NCBI GenBank assembly: GCA_028023455.1 | Contig: JAQFVV010000286.1 | Coordinates: 773,870 to 837,869, forward strand | Source of the DNA: Epiperipatus broadwayi | Taxonomy: Eukaryota > Onychophora > Udeonychophora > Euonychophora > Peripatidae | Reading direction: 5' to 3' | DNA: 64,000 nucleotides | Shown here: one piece after another, positions 11,500 through 22,079 of the stretch | Layout of the letters: each line of letters starts with the position of its first letter | How positions within the stretch are numbered: position 1 is the stretch's first letter | Made by a program: the position numbers and the translations under genes | Notes under the pieces: generated by a model | What the model was told of the DNA's origin: nothing | Databases searched by the model: none | The model's input: the letters and a program-made list of their open reading frames with translations, nothing else

Positions 11500-12700
11500 A
11501 GCTATGAATCACAACTGTAAATATTATTTAGAAAGCATCCCTGATCACAACTATTTCAATGATTCAGAAAAAATTAGATTGACATATTTTGGCAAAAATT
11601 CCACATCTTTGTGGTCATCTAAAATCAATAAAGGCCAGGTTCCATTAAGATCTATTGTTAATTCTGAAAACTCACTATATCAAAAATTCTAATGTTCTTT
11701 GTCCTTTGGCATAGAAGAGACAGTTCTATGTTAGAGATTCTAAGAAAATTGTAGAATTAATCAACATGAAAAGTGAAGGAACTAACATATTGGGAAATTT
11801 TGATGTGAAAAACTTAATCACAAAAGTACTCTGTGATAAAGCATTATCTAATGTAAAAAAAAGATTAAATACCAATAATAGTGTACAAACCAGAATAATT
11901 CTTCCACTTGATAGTTTATTACACTTAACATTCTGCACAGCATACTATTATTATATACTATAGAATTCTTCCAACAAAATCAAAAGATGCTTTTTGATTC
12001 CTTATTGCTATCTCTGATCAGCAATATTTACATGGAAGAACTTGAAACTACAACCATAAATAAAATTCTATCTACAATTAAAGTCTGGCTTTTCTATGGC
12101 CATACGATAAAGCATTTCTACAAACATTCTGGATACTATCAATAATTATGTTCTTTTAATTAAATTCACAATAGAATTAAAACAAGAACAGACATTACAG
12201 TTCTTAATTTTCTTTTGACAAGATTCCCTCATAGCAAAATCAAAATTACAATCAACAGAAAACTCACACACTCTAATCAGAATAAAAATTCTTATTCAGA
12301 AACCAATAACTTGGAAAAAGAAAAATCATAAAGCATAAACTCTCATGAAAAATACTTATCCATCAGCTATCATTATGAAATAGCCAATTAAAAGAAACAC
12401 CATAAAAACAATTATAGGTATTAAAGCGTATCCATAGATATTAGTAATTGCAGCTAAACTAAAGTAAATCTGTGATCAGTATATTAAGATTTCTTTCCAA
12501 AGTCATAAGTGCCCTATGAAAAAGTCTAACTTCTATAAAACACAAACTGCAAATATTGAAAAACAAAAACTGCATCTATGAAATACCATGTGAATATGGA
12601 AGAACATATATGGCTGAAATCATCTGACTCATTTCAAAATACGTAATTAAAAGAACAAAAAGTAATGATTAAAAAGAAAAACTAAATGGACCTAAAATAC
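11500..12700 (+). pseudogene. Decayed Penelope-like element (RT and GIY-YIG)
   Basis: Translation across several frames gives pieces in the order expected for a Penelope-like protein. They are a PLRSIVNS segment (about 11645), LSNVKKRLNT (11843), LPLDSLLHL (11900), LISNIYMEELETT (12010-12050), a decayed KVWLFYGHT segment where the catalytic Y-x-DD normally lies, LNFLLTRFPHSKIK (about 12210), and IYEIPCEYGRTYM (12570-12610), which matches the start of a GIY-YIG endonuclease. Numerous stops and frameshifts show it is dead. It is a different, older lineage from the copies at 48-52 kb. Confidence 0.75.
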
Positions 12701-12904
12701 ATTGGACAAGAAAAATAACAGGCAGAAAGTAAAAAGTAAAATTTGTATAAACCATTCACATTTATAGTAGATAACTTTATAAATCAGTCTAATGTAAATA
12801 ATTCATAATATTTCAAAACTGCTCATTAACCTTGCACTTAAAAAAACTGGAGAAACCAAGAGAATCTTCATAGATAAATATATAAAATTTCTAGTGACTT
12901 GGTT

Positions 12905-12985
12905 TTTCAGAATAGCCTAATTAGTAAGAGCAAGCATTATCTTAAATTCACAAAACTAAAATCGAAGGTTCAATTTCCATGCTAG
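12905..12985 (+). mobile_element. tRNA-like SINE head
   Basis: TAGCCTAATTAGTAAG (from 12913) resembles a pol III A box. GGTTCAATTTCC (12967-12978) resembles the B box GGTTCRANYCC, with about 43 bases between. The tRNA cloverleaf is degenerate and there is no clear tail, so this is a SINE remnant rather than a working tRNA gene. Confidence 0.45.
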
Positions 12986-15235
12986 TACTTTCACTGGTAA
13001 GGCCAGCAACATTTGAAGAAGAGATGAGTAAAAAAGAGCACTCAAAATGTTGGAATAAATTAATCTGTATGCTTTGCTAACAGTTGAATGTATTTAAAAG
13101 TTTAAATAAAGTTAGATATCTTTTAAAAATATTTCATAATTATTAACAGATGATGGAAATAGTTCAATATATAATTACAGGTAAAATCCCTATCATCACA
13201 AATTTTCAGATAAACATTTCCTGTTTTCAAGTCAATATGTATAATGCTTGGGACTGTTTTTGTTTCTCCAAAATAGTCTAAAGACTTATTTGAATTGAAA
13301 CACCTAATGTAGTAAGGAATTTGACTGCAATGGTATGTTGACTAGATATTTTGAGGTTTTATTAATCAACTATCTGGCTGGGGGATTTAACTATTAATGG
13401 GATGTTGTTTATACATGTATATCGTATTTTGAAATTCTGAAAAAGCTAAAATCAGTAACTTTTCCTAAATTCATTTATTTTTGTTTTTATAGAATATTTG
13501 CTTATCAATAGTTGTTCTTTATTAAAATTAAAACTGCAAAATTTTTATATGTTCATTCATCACCTGGGTTATTCACCTCCAAATCATAAGTCTTTGACTT
13601 AGTAAATGAGACTTATGCAAAACATTACAATCAGAATGGCATTGCTTTGGGTGAGATGAAAATCTATCAGAAGATAAGTCTGTTTTATAGCAGTCAAGAT
13701 AATTTCAGGTCCAATGATGTATATTAAAATCACTGTTATTAAAAAGCTAGTAATTGTATTTGAGTTGACCGAATGCCAGACCATTGATTCTCCCTCCCCC
13801 AACACAAATATTAATTTCTTGAATATTTAGCACTGCACATCGTGCTCTTGATTGAATGCCTCCAGTAGTTAAGTGACCAAATTTATACTTAAATAAAATT
13901 GGAGTGAATAAGGCATGGGCATTCACTATTTCATCCTAGCTCAGATTAATAAAAAATGATCAATGGTCAAAGATTTTCTTTGTCTGTTTTCTTTTTTTCT
14001 CCTGAAAATTTTTTAAAATTATTTGTTCCCTGATTGTTTTTAATTAAGATATGAGCATTGAAAGTCAGAAATCAATGCACACAGTAATTGTTTTTACTAT
14101 AAAGTGCTATTAAAATGGTTTAGTATCTTTGGACTTCTCCATAGAATTTCATTTATAACTTGTACTGCAGCTACACCTGAATTTTGTGACTGGGCAATTA
14201 TGTAGCCTACAACTATTGTAACTGTCCAATTTTTGTATTCTTGAACCTAAATATTTAAATTATTTGACTAATCTCATAAAAATAAAAATTACAAACATTC
14301 TCAAATTGCATTAGGAAGGGGGAAGCATAATTTGTGATTCATTTTAAAGATAATAATATACAAAATAAAACTCTAATTTTATTCATATCTAATTATGTAC
14401 CAATAAAGGCTAAATACCTAAACATTTAATAACCTCTTAATTCTTATAATATTTAAGATAATTTAGAGTTGAACCTAACAATATGAAAAATTAGGTAAAA
14501 ATATTATTCATTAGTAACTCTTTTGTCTTACTTTCAAATAATTCAAATTAATGATACAAAAACAGATATAGAAAGTATCTTTCATATTAGGAACAAAGAA
14601 ATTATAATTCTTTAACATACCACTCAAAAGAAAATTACTTCTTATATTTATTTATATTCATTAATTATAAAATTGTTAATTATAAAGCACCCATTACATT
14701 AAATATTAGAAATATACTTCAAATAATATATATAAACATGCTTTATAAAAATGTTTTCAATTTAATAATTCAAGGAAATTACTTTAATATGTTGACTTTC
14801 CCAGTATCATTATCTAATCTAATTGTTGCTGTTGCATTTTTATAAATATTCTTTAAAATATGACAATATCTTGGATCTATACCTCAATGATATCTCTAGA
14901 ATTGTCATTATGATGTATTATAGCATTTGTGATCAAACAGAAAACAGTGGCAAACTTAAAGGAGATAATAAATATACTTGAATTTATTTACTGGTTAGAA
15001 TCTCTACAAATTTTCTAATATAATGTTTGTGAGTAGTTAGGTGGTTTAATGAATCTATAAATGAATTTCTAAATAGACAAATTTTAATATATATCACCCA
15101 ACAGAGACACTTAAATATTTACCAATTTCACAATATCAACTAATAAACTATAATTTACTTTGATTAATCGTTAAGATTTGATTTAATGCAAGAAATTGTC
15201 TACACTCAGGAGGTTACAAATTTCTTGTCATCCTA
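12986..15235. other. AT-rich stretch without a recognised gene
   Basis: Lies within the long-TIR element between the SINE head and the LINE 5' end. Short open frames lack recognisable motifs. No structured repeat was found by eye. Confidence 0.45.
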
Positions 15236-15562
15236 TTAATTGAAAGGAAACCCTTTGATTCCTCTTGGAGGCCTTAAAGAAACTGAGCAAGGCAAATTCT
15301 TAATGTCCACTCCATATGTTCTTGTCATTTGCAGCTGTTATTACTATGTGATTATTCATACAGTATATAAACATGGATGGGCTGCTCACCAACACGCATT
15401 AGCCAGTGCAACGAAGTTATTGGATTTTTACCTCTGAGTTTAAGATCAAAAAACACCATGGACTTTCTTCTCAGTTGCCTGATAAGGCAGAATGAATGCT
15501 TGTGTAAATGATAATATTTTTCCAATATATATATATACAATTATGACAGACAAAAATAAATC

Positions 15563-16885
15563 ATGGCCCTTATTCCCAGGAGACTAAAGTCACCAACCAA
15601 GGCAGCAGTTGCCGAAGGCAGAGGCTGCACAGAATCCCCATGCCTTTTTTATTTGGGCACTTACAACAGCAGATCACTTTCAAGTGAAGAAAGATTGCAA
15701 GAGTTAGAAGAAAAACTGTCTTATATTAAATGGGATATTATTGGACTTTGTGAAGTTAGAAGAAAAGGCGAAGAGACAATTGTTTTAAACAGTGAACATG
15801 TACTCTATTATAAAGGCACAAATATTGGAAATACAAGTGGAGTAGTATTCATTATAAATAAAAAGTGGAAGAACAACATTGTGGAGATTGATGGTGTATC
15901 GGACAGAGTGGCAAGATTAGTTATACAACTTAATAGCAGATACCAAATGCAGATAATTCAGGTTTATGCCCCAACAAGTTCTCAAAGTGATGAAGTAGTA
16001 GAAGATTTTTATATGGATGCACAAAAGGCTTTTGGTCAGAGTTAACAACATTTTAAAATTGTTATGGGAGACTTTAATGCTAGAATTGGTAAACAAATGA
16101 AAGATGAAAGTGCTGGTGGTAATTTTGGTTATGTTAATAGAAATGAGAGAGGACAGAGACTTGTGGAGTTTGCAGGAAAAGGAAAACTTTATATTATGAA
16201 TTATTTTGAGAAAAATTTTAAAAGGAAATGGACATGGAAGCATCCAAATGAAAATACAGCAGAATTGGATTATATTTTGACTAACAGAAAATACATATTT
16301 CAAGATTGTAATGTTCTTAATAAATTTAACAGAGGAAGTGATCATCGATTAGTAAGATGTGAAATACATGTTAATGCAAAACTAGAGAGACAAAAATTAT
16401 TAAGAAAAACAATATTTACAGTTGATAATCCTAATTTTCAGAAACATTCTAATGAATTTAAATTAGAACTTACAAATAATTTTCAAGTATTAATAGATTT
16501 TGAACATGATTCAGATTTGAATGAAATTAATATGAAAACAACTGATACACTTTTAAAAACTGCAACAAAAATAGCTGGTTGAAAAAAGCTGCACTTGACC
16601 AATAACATTTCTACTGAGACTAAAGAATTTATGAAAAAAAGAAGGAATATGAATATATACAAAAATGATGCATTAAAAAGGATTGAATATCTCAAATTTT
16701 GTAAAATGATGCAGAAAAGATTTGAAAATGATATAAGAAAGTATAACTGTGAACTAGCAAGGAAAGCAGCAGAAGGGAATGAAAGTCTCAAAAGTGTAAA
16801 ACAACATTTTGGTATTGGTAGGAAATTCATATCTGCAATAAAAAAAAAGCTGGAATTATTACTAAAAAGAGAGATGACATCATGA
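15563..16885 (+). pseudogene. LINE endonuclease domain and linker
   Basis: One frame runs from 15563 to about 16840 with two in-frame stops (TAA at 16043, TGA at 16580). Visible endonuclease signatures in order are TYNSRSLSS (N), IIGLCEVRRKG (catalytic E), VVFIINKKW, IIQVYAPTSS, MGDFNARIG (D and N), RKWTWKHPN, AELDYIL and GSDHRLVRCE (terminal D-H). The product would nick target DNA to prime reverse transcription. A run of nine A near 16839 causes a frameshift that separates the linker from the RT part. Few lesions suggest moderate age. Confidence 0.88.
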
Positions 16886-16908
16886 AATGGATAGAAGACT
16901 TTTATAAA

Positions 16909-16922
16909 GAATTATATAGTAA
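16909..16922. repeat. Left target-site duplication of nested hammerhead element
   Basis: GAATTATATAGTAA is repeated exactly at 17378-17391. The uninterrupted LINE copy near 54318 has a single related sequence at this point, so the duplicated bases belong to the LINE target. Confidence 0.85.
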
Positions 16923-17377
16923 ATAGTAAACAGAGCAAAACTCTCCATACAGTATTGCCACCTGTGCTAAACAGAGTAATCAATGGATGCCAGAAGGCTT
17001 GTGCATAAAATCCCTATCTAATGCCTACTCATCCAATATCCCCAGACTAGTTTCTGGCTTGTGGCCTTCATCAGTGAGGAGCTTTGGATCTGAGAGCACT
17101 GCATCTAGATCTTAGGATCTAATGCAACCCTCTAGCAACCACCTTTTATCTCTACTTAACTACAAAACTATGAGATTGAAATTGAAAACACAAAAAATAT
17201 TTTCAATCTAAGCTCAATAGCTTATATAGTCATATGGGTCTGAACTCAGTTCAGCACCCATACATTTTGGTGTCTTTGGCTCTTTTACAACCATAGCCAC
17301 CACTATCCTATTAGGCAGGATTGGTGTTAAACCATTAAGCATCACATGATCATATATAGGAAATGTGATCATGTGAT
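16923..17377 (-). mobile_element. Family-1 hammerhead element inserted in the LINE (455 bp)
   Basis: This 455-bp insertion separates the LINE linker from its RT and is flanked by a 14-bp duplication. It has an intact-core hammerhead on the minus strand at 17038-17081 and the TGGGTCTGAACTCAGTTCAG segment shared with 2581. It also has the AATCAATGGATGCCAGAAGG segment shared with 34858. The LINE copy at 54.3 kb lacks it, an empty-site control. It has no coding capacity and must have been mobilised in trans; Penelope-like or other retroelement machinery is the likely helper (inference). Confidence 0.85.
17038..17081 (-). ncRNA. Hammerhead ribozyme motif, family 1, intact core
   Basis: Minus strand: stem I TCCTCA pairs with TGGGGA over six positions (one G-U). 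The core CTGATGA is the complement of 17068-17074. Stem II is GGC-CACAA-GCC with a flanking A-A mismatch. GAA follows, then self-complementary stem III ACTAGT and C17. Cleavage would fall between the complements of 17045 and 17044. All catalytic-core nucleotides match the consensus, making this one of the two best candidates for activity. Confidence 0.8.
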
Positions 17378-17391
17378 GAATTATATAGTAA
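17378..17391. repeat. Right target-site duplication of nested hammerhead element
   Basis: Exact copy of 16909-16922, after which the LINE sequence resumes with TAAAGAAGAAATACCTCC, colinear with the copy at 54.33 kb. Confidence 0.85.
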
Positions 17392-18532
17392 TAAAGAAGA
17401 AATACCTCCTATATCTATGACATCTTCTGAATTACCCAGAATTTTAAATGAAGAAGTGAGACATGCAATTAAATATATGAAGAACGAAAAGATTCCAGAT
17501 TCCAGGTAATAGTAGAATTATAATTGATATATTAAAAGAAGCAGGGGAAAAAATAGAATTTTTTTTTTTGCAATGTTATATACCAAATGTCTAAATGATA
17601 AAGATGTACTAGATGATTGGAAGAATGCAGTATTAATATTAATATTTTAAAAAGGTGATAAAGAGGATATTAGAAATTACAGACCTATCAGCCTTTTATC
17701 AGTTACATACAGATTTTTTACCAAGATAATTACAACTCGTCTACAGAGAACATTGGATTCCCCCCAACCAAGATAAGCTGGATTTAAAAGTGGTTTTAGT
17801 ACAGGAGATCATATCCAGGTATTGAGAGAAGTTATAGAAAGGACAAATGAATATGAGTTGCCATTATGTTTTGGATTTGTAGACTATGAAAAGGCATTTG
17901 AATCTATAAACTTTTCTTCAGTGATTAAAGCATTGGATCATCAAGGTATAGACCCAAGATATTGTCAAATTTTAAAGAATATTTATAAAAATGCAACAGC
18001 AACAATTAGATTAGATAATGATACTGGGAAAGTCAACATTGAGAAGAGTGTAAGACAGGGTGACTCCATATCTCCAAAACTTTTTACAGCAGTGCTGCAA
18101 GAAATATTTTGTGGATTAAAATGGGAAGCTAAAGGAGTGAAAGTAAATGGAGATTATTTAAGTCATTTAGATTTTGCAGATGATGTAGTTGTTTTTGCAA
18201 CTTATGCTTCAGAGCTGCAGGAAATGTTGCAGGAGTTATCAGATGAAAGTAGGACTAAAGATAAATGTTAAAAGACTAAAGTAAAGTTTAATGGATTTTC
18301 TCAAAATATGAAAATAAAGATTGATTATGATGAGTTAGAAGAAGTTAACAGTTACAAACAACTTGGCCAGATTATTAATACATATGGAAACATAATGGGT
18401 GAAATTAATCATAGGATTAAACTTGGTTGGAGTGCTTTTGGTAGAAATAACTTGATACTAAAAGGAAATATATCTATGTGTCTGTAAAGCAAGATTTTTA
18501 ATAAATGTGTTTTACCTGTTCTTACTTATGTA
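17392..18532 (+). pseudogene. LINE reverse-transcriptase domain
   Basis: The RT resumes after the insertion. Signatures are EEVRHAIKYMKN (about 17450), IRNYRPISLLSVTYR (about 17670), GFVDYEKAFES (motif A, near 17875), RQGDSISPKLF (motif B, near 18055) and LDFADDVVVFAT (catalytic motif C, near 18170). The part from 17822 to 18271 is open for 149 codons; upstream pieces need frameshifts. A stop at 18269 is followed by in-register thumb sequence (NGFSQNMKIKID, LGWSAFGRN). The protein ends at a junction near 18532 before the C-terminal region. Confidence 0.88.
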
Positions 18533-19197
18533 TCAATAATGAAAGAAAGAAACAGTGCACTGGCAAAGACAGTACTATCAGGCTTCTGAATTTTAGGCTA
18601 TTAAGATCATATATAATTTTCAATGATTATCCAATTTTGACAGGCAATGAATTCCAAATTATTTATGAGGACGAATAGTTTTAATTTTAACAGTATACAA
18701 GCCTAACACGAGCATCAGTTTTGAAAGAAACTTTTTAAATTCCAACCATCAATAAAGATATTAAATGTATATATATTTTGCTCTAAATCTTTTTTTTTTT
18801 TTTTTTCTGACTCTTACTTTTCTCATACGGTACTTATTAAACCTATTATTTTGAAATTTCCTTGTGAGTATATGATATTTTTAGTTATTAAAATGATTCT
18901 AAAATTTTAAATACAATTTCAATAAATATTTATGCCTTTAATATTATTGTGAGAGGAAGTTTTGATAAAGATATCTTCGAATTATTGCTCGCGAGTAACA
19001 AGCACACAAGGTATACCCAGCACGCAACTAACACTTTATTTTTCGAAATAGTAATCTATAAACCGAAATATAATTTATATTACTTTAAAATTTATTGAAA
19101 ATATTAATTGAAAGTGTAAAAAAAAAAGTTTTACAAACAATAATCTTTTAAAATAATACATTTTTGAATGATATACTGCCGTAGGGAAAAAAATTAG

Positions 19198-19230
<33 letters not shown>

Positions 19231-19806
19231 CAGACCGAAACTCACGTTTTGTTTTATTTACAAAAAAAAAAAACCACTTTTAGAGTAAATAATTAAAAAA
19301 ACAGATCGCTTTTTACAAAGTCATACTTTAAAAATACATCGATTCATGAAATGGTGAAATAGAATGTAAAATTATTACGATTGACCGTATATTTAAATAG
19401 TTATGACTTTATAAATTATTCACCCCTGTACATTATAGGCCCTGAATGTTTTAAGTACTATGTTCATAAATGTTAGCAATGAGGCGTTTAGAGGTTGCTG
19501 TTTTTACCGTGTGTAACGTGGAGAAACAGCGCCGCGTAGTGGGCTAGAATCTTGGTAGTTTCTGATAGCAGACGACACATAAGCTAGATGTGTTTACGGC
19601 AATCAGCGCCACCTAGGTTCTTGGTAGCAGACGACGCAAGCTGCCAGCCAGCTTGTGGAAGGTTCCTGTGCGTATGCATGGTGAACAGCGCCACCTATCG
19701 GCAGAAAAAGCGTCGTCTGCTTTTGAGGCCCCTACCCTGTATGTTCTGTGTGAAAACACAGAAACAGCGCCTCTAGCGGCGACAGTACAGTCTGCCAACC
19801 ACGACC
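18030..19806 (-). repeat. Right terminal inverted repeat (about 1.78 kb)
   Basis: Inverse complement of 9388-11158. It begins inside the LINE RT gene, crosses the LINE truncation junction near 18532, and runs through AT-rich sequence to the GGCGCTG subrepeats at 19515-19780. CpG sites are better kept in this arm than in the left one. Confidence 0.9.
19515..19806 (-). repeat. Four ~80-bp subterminal repeats, right arm
   Basis: CAGCGCC-type cores lie at about 19527, 19604, 19686 and 19765, the mirror images of the left-arm set. Because the arms are inverted, left motifs read forward and right motifs read reverse, a convergent layout. Confidence 0.7.
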
Positions 19807-19814
19807 ACATTTTC
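19807..19814. repeat. Right target-site duplication of the long-TIR element
   Basis: ACATTTTC, directly following the terminal GACC of the right arm and identical to 9380-9387. Confidence 0.65.
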
Positions 19815-20655
19815 TTTTACATTCTACTTACATGTTAGATTTATAAAGTATGTGTGCTAATGAGCAGATAATATTTTTTTCTTGAAATACTTTTCTCATG
19901 GAGTGAAAATCATGGTCAATGTGACGTTCAACTTAATACAAAATACATTTGAAGGGAAAGGGGGAAGAACTTGAAATTAATTGAGGATTGATATATAATC
20001 AATTATTATTATTATTATTATTCATGTCAATTTTCATATTTATCTAGAAATTTTTATGTATATGTTAGAAATGTAGTAATAAATATTAGTTTGTTTTATT
20101 AAATGAGGCGTATATATTTCATTAAGTGTAGTCTTTGTTAAGTGTGATTATTCATCATCATCAATGGTTGAATATTAGTTATTTAAGATATAAGTAAGTA
20201 TGCTAAAATTAAGCAATAATTATGAATTTCTTTATAAAAATTAGTTTTATGTTTAGGCTTAGTCCTAGAGCTGTAGTTGAAACCATTGTCATTATCGTTA
20301 TTATTATCATCATCATCATCATCATCAACGTTTTAATTAATGGGCTGTTTAACTGTTTAAAGGCCATAAATACATATTGATTTTATAATATTTAGGGATT
20401 TCTTAGTATCATTATAACCACATCCCATCATCTATTTCATGCAAGGATGAGTGAATTGCCATCCTAAATTAGTTATATATAATCTGAGCTAGTAAACTTA
20501 TAAAAATATTGAAACACATTTGTTATGCTAAGATCTGAGAAATGATTTATGTCTAATATACTCCACTTTGGTTTATAGATGTTTTACTTTTACCTAAATA
20601 TCAGTACGTATAGTGATATGGCTCAAAAAGCAAAATCTCCCATTTTATTAGAAAT
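19815..20655. other. Stretch without a recognised gene, with ATT and ATC arrays
   Basis: Contains (ATT)n at about 20005-20033 and (ATC)n at about 20305-20328. No coding motif is seen. Confidence 0.5.
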
Positions 20656-20755
20656 AAAGTACCAAGAAGAGATTCAAACCCGGTACATGTGAAAGGTTAT
20701 TAGATATAACCATGTCTAGATTCAGATAATCTAGTGGCGCCCTGCTAGACCATAT
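20655..20755 (-). mobile_element. tRNA-like SINE fragment
   Basis: On the minus strand, TGGTCTAGCAGG (near 20745) resembles an A box and GGGTTTGAATCTC (near 20672-20684) a B box, about 55-60 bases apart. A GGCGCCACTAGA motif lies just inside. No tail or target duplication was identified. Confidence 0.4.
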
Positions 20756-21114
20756 TCACTTAGTAATTGTTTAAACATGCACTTAACATCAAACCAAGAA
20801 ATGAAAGTGGATAAGATTACTGTCTGTATACCTGAGTTATATTTTATTGAATTACTAGTGTACTCACCTCACGTGATTTCATATGCCTGAGTTATAATAC
20901 TTGTTATTAATAATTTGCTTATAATTATTGAGATAGTGGGATATTGAGAAATCCAACATTATTTTAGGCATTATGATCTTATATATATATTGTAGACTAC
21001 TCAGGTATAGAAATAGTTATCTTTTGAACGTCATTAATTAGATTACAATATATATATATATATTTGAAACCAGGCCCTCTTCACAAACCTGGGAACTTAA
21101 TTGTAAGTATAGAG

Positions 21115-21289
21115 GATTTGAACTCAGGTTTTCAAGCACCCTTCAACTATCCACACTATCTCATACAACTGATACACATGACCACACACATGTAGAAAAG
21201 ATTAATAATCACATGTGTGTGGTCATGTGTATCAGTTGTATAAGATAGTGTGGATAGTTGAAGGGTGCTTGAAAACCTGAGTTCAAATC
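21115..21289. repeat. Hairpin: 79-bp arms, 17-bp loop
   Basis: Arms 21115-21193 and 21211-21289 are reverse complements with one obvious mismatch. Arm sequence such as CTATCCACACTATCTCATAC and AAAAGATTAATAATCAC in the loop is shared with the family-2 hammerhead repeats at 5.7-6.8 and 22 kb. The hairpin is therefore a snap-back derivative of that family. (TA)n arrays lie at about 21050-21063 and 21291-21303. Confidence 0.9.
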
Positions 21290-21893
21290 ATATATATATA
21301 TATAAACAATAATCACATGTGTGTTCATGCAAAAGGAATAGAAACTCAGAAATTATAGTATAATTTAAGATACATATTATATTATTAGACATTATTTGAT
21401 ACTCTTAAAGCTTGGAGACATGTTTAAATAATATGATAATAGCATATCCAAGTTCTTGTTTAAGTAAAGGGAATCATGATCTCAAACATTATTAATAGTC
21501 ATAATCATTTTTAGCAGTAAAAGAACATACTTTTAAAAGGTGAGATGGTTGAAAAATAGGTTCACAGTATTAAGAGTCATATAATATATATACTAAAAGC
21601 ATATTCTAGTCATAGACTTAAGTTTTTTAAGTACCGTGTGAATTTATGTTTCTTTATTTATGAAACCACAGAGATATGTTTATTCTCATATTATTGTAAT
21701 TTAAGCTAGCATGATAGAATTAGTTATGATAAAGAAATGATTTTTTTTTTCTTTTCAGGCAATATTATTGTTACTATTATAAAGGAAAAATCATTTTAAA
21801 GACTTTTCTAAATTTATGTTCAGATTACATATGTTCGAAATTTTTAATTTTACATTACATTTCAAATACATTGGACAGGCTTAAACCTGTATT

Positions 21894-21896
<3 letters not shown>

Positions 21897-21929
<33 letters not shown>
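21897..21929. repeat. (TA)n(TG)n microsatellite
   Basis: A TA run passes directly into a TG run, at the edge of a family-2 fragment. Confidence 0.9.
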
Positions 21930-22079
21930 GATTAGAACTCAGACTTTCACATGACAAACTACTCTCAGTGTCATCTTATATTGCTGACCCACATGAGCAC
22001 ACCCATGTTGAAAAGATAAATAATCACCAATAGATGTATTTTGTGCTAAATCAGCACTCAGTAGTTTGAAGCCTGTCCA
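21930..22079 (-). mobile_element. Family-2 hammerhead repeat, antisense fragment
   Basis: Antisense copy containing the AAGATAAATAATCACC segment and a hammerhead region broken by a deletion (minus-strand CTGAGTGC where CTGATGA is expected). It forms an inverted pair with the tandem at 22080-22720. Confidence 0.65.

Larger units (their letters stand above)
15236..18532 (+). mobile_element. RTE-type LINE, near full length, interrupted
   Basis: The element begins TTAATTGAAAGGA, the same start as the copy at 52684. It has a roughly 325-bp leader, then an apurinic-like endonuclease and a reverse transcriptase in one polyprotein order. It is split by a hammerhead element at 16923-17377 and cut short near 18532 by the junction also found in the left TIR. 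The single-ORF EN-RT organisation without an N-terminal gag ORF and the motif style (TYNSRSLS, GDFNA, FADD) point to the RTE clade. The C-terminal part present in the 55.4-kb copy is missing here. Confidence 0.85.
9380..19814. mobile_element. 10.4-kb long-TIR (foldback-like) element
   Basis: Two arms of about 1.77 kb (9388-11158 and 18030-19806) are inverted copies, roughly 98% identical by eye, around a 6.9-kb centre. The outer ends read GGAAGTGGTTGG and, on the opposite strand, GGTCGTGGTTGG. Immediately outside each end lies the same 8 bases, ACATTTTC. A long-TIR unit with an 8-bp flanking duplication fits a cut-and-paste or foldback DNA transposon; hAT, Mutator-like, P and Merlin groups make duplications near this size. 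I see no transposase, so the unit is non-autonomous or decayed. Its centre holds nested LINE, Penelope, SINE and hammerhead insertions. An alternative is a chromosomal inverted duplication. Confidence 0.65.
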
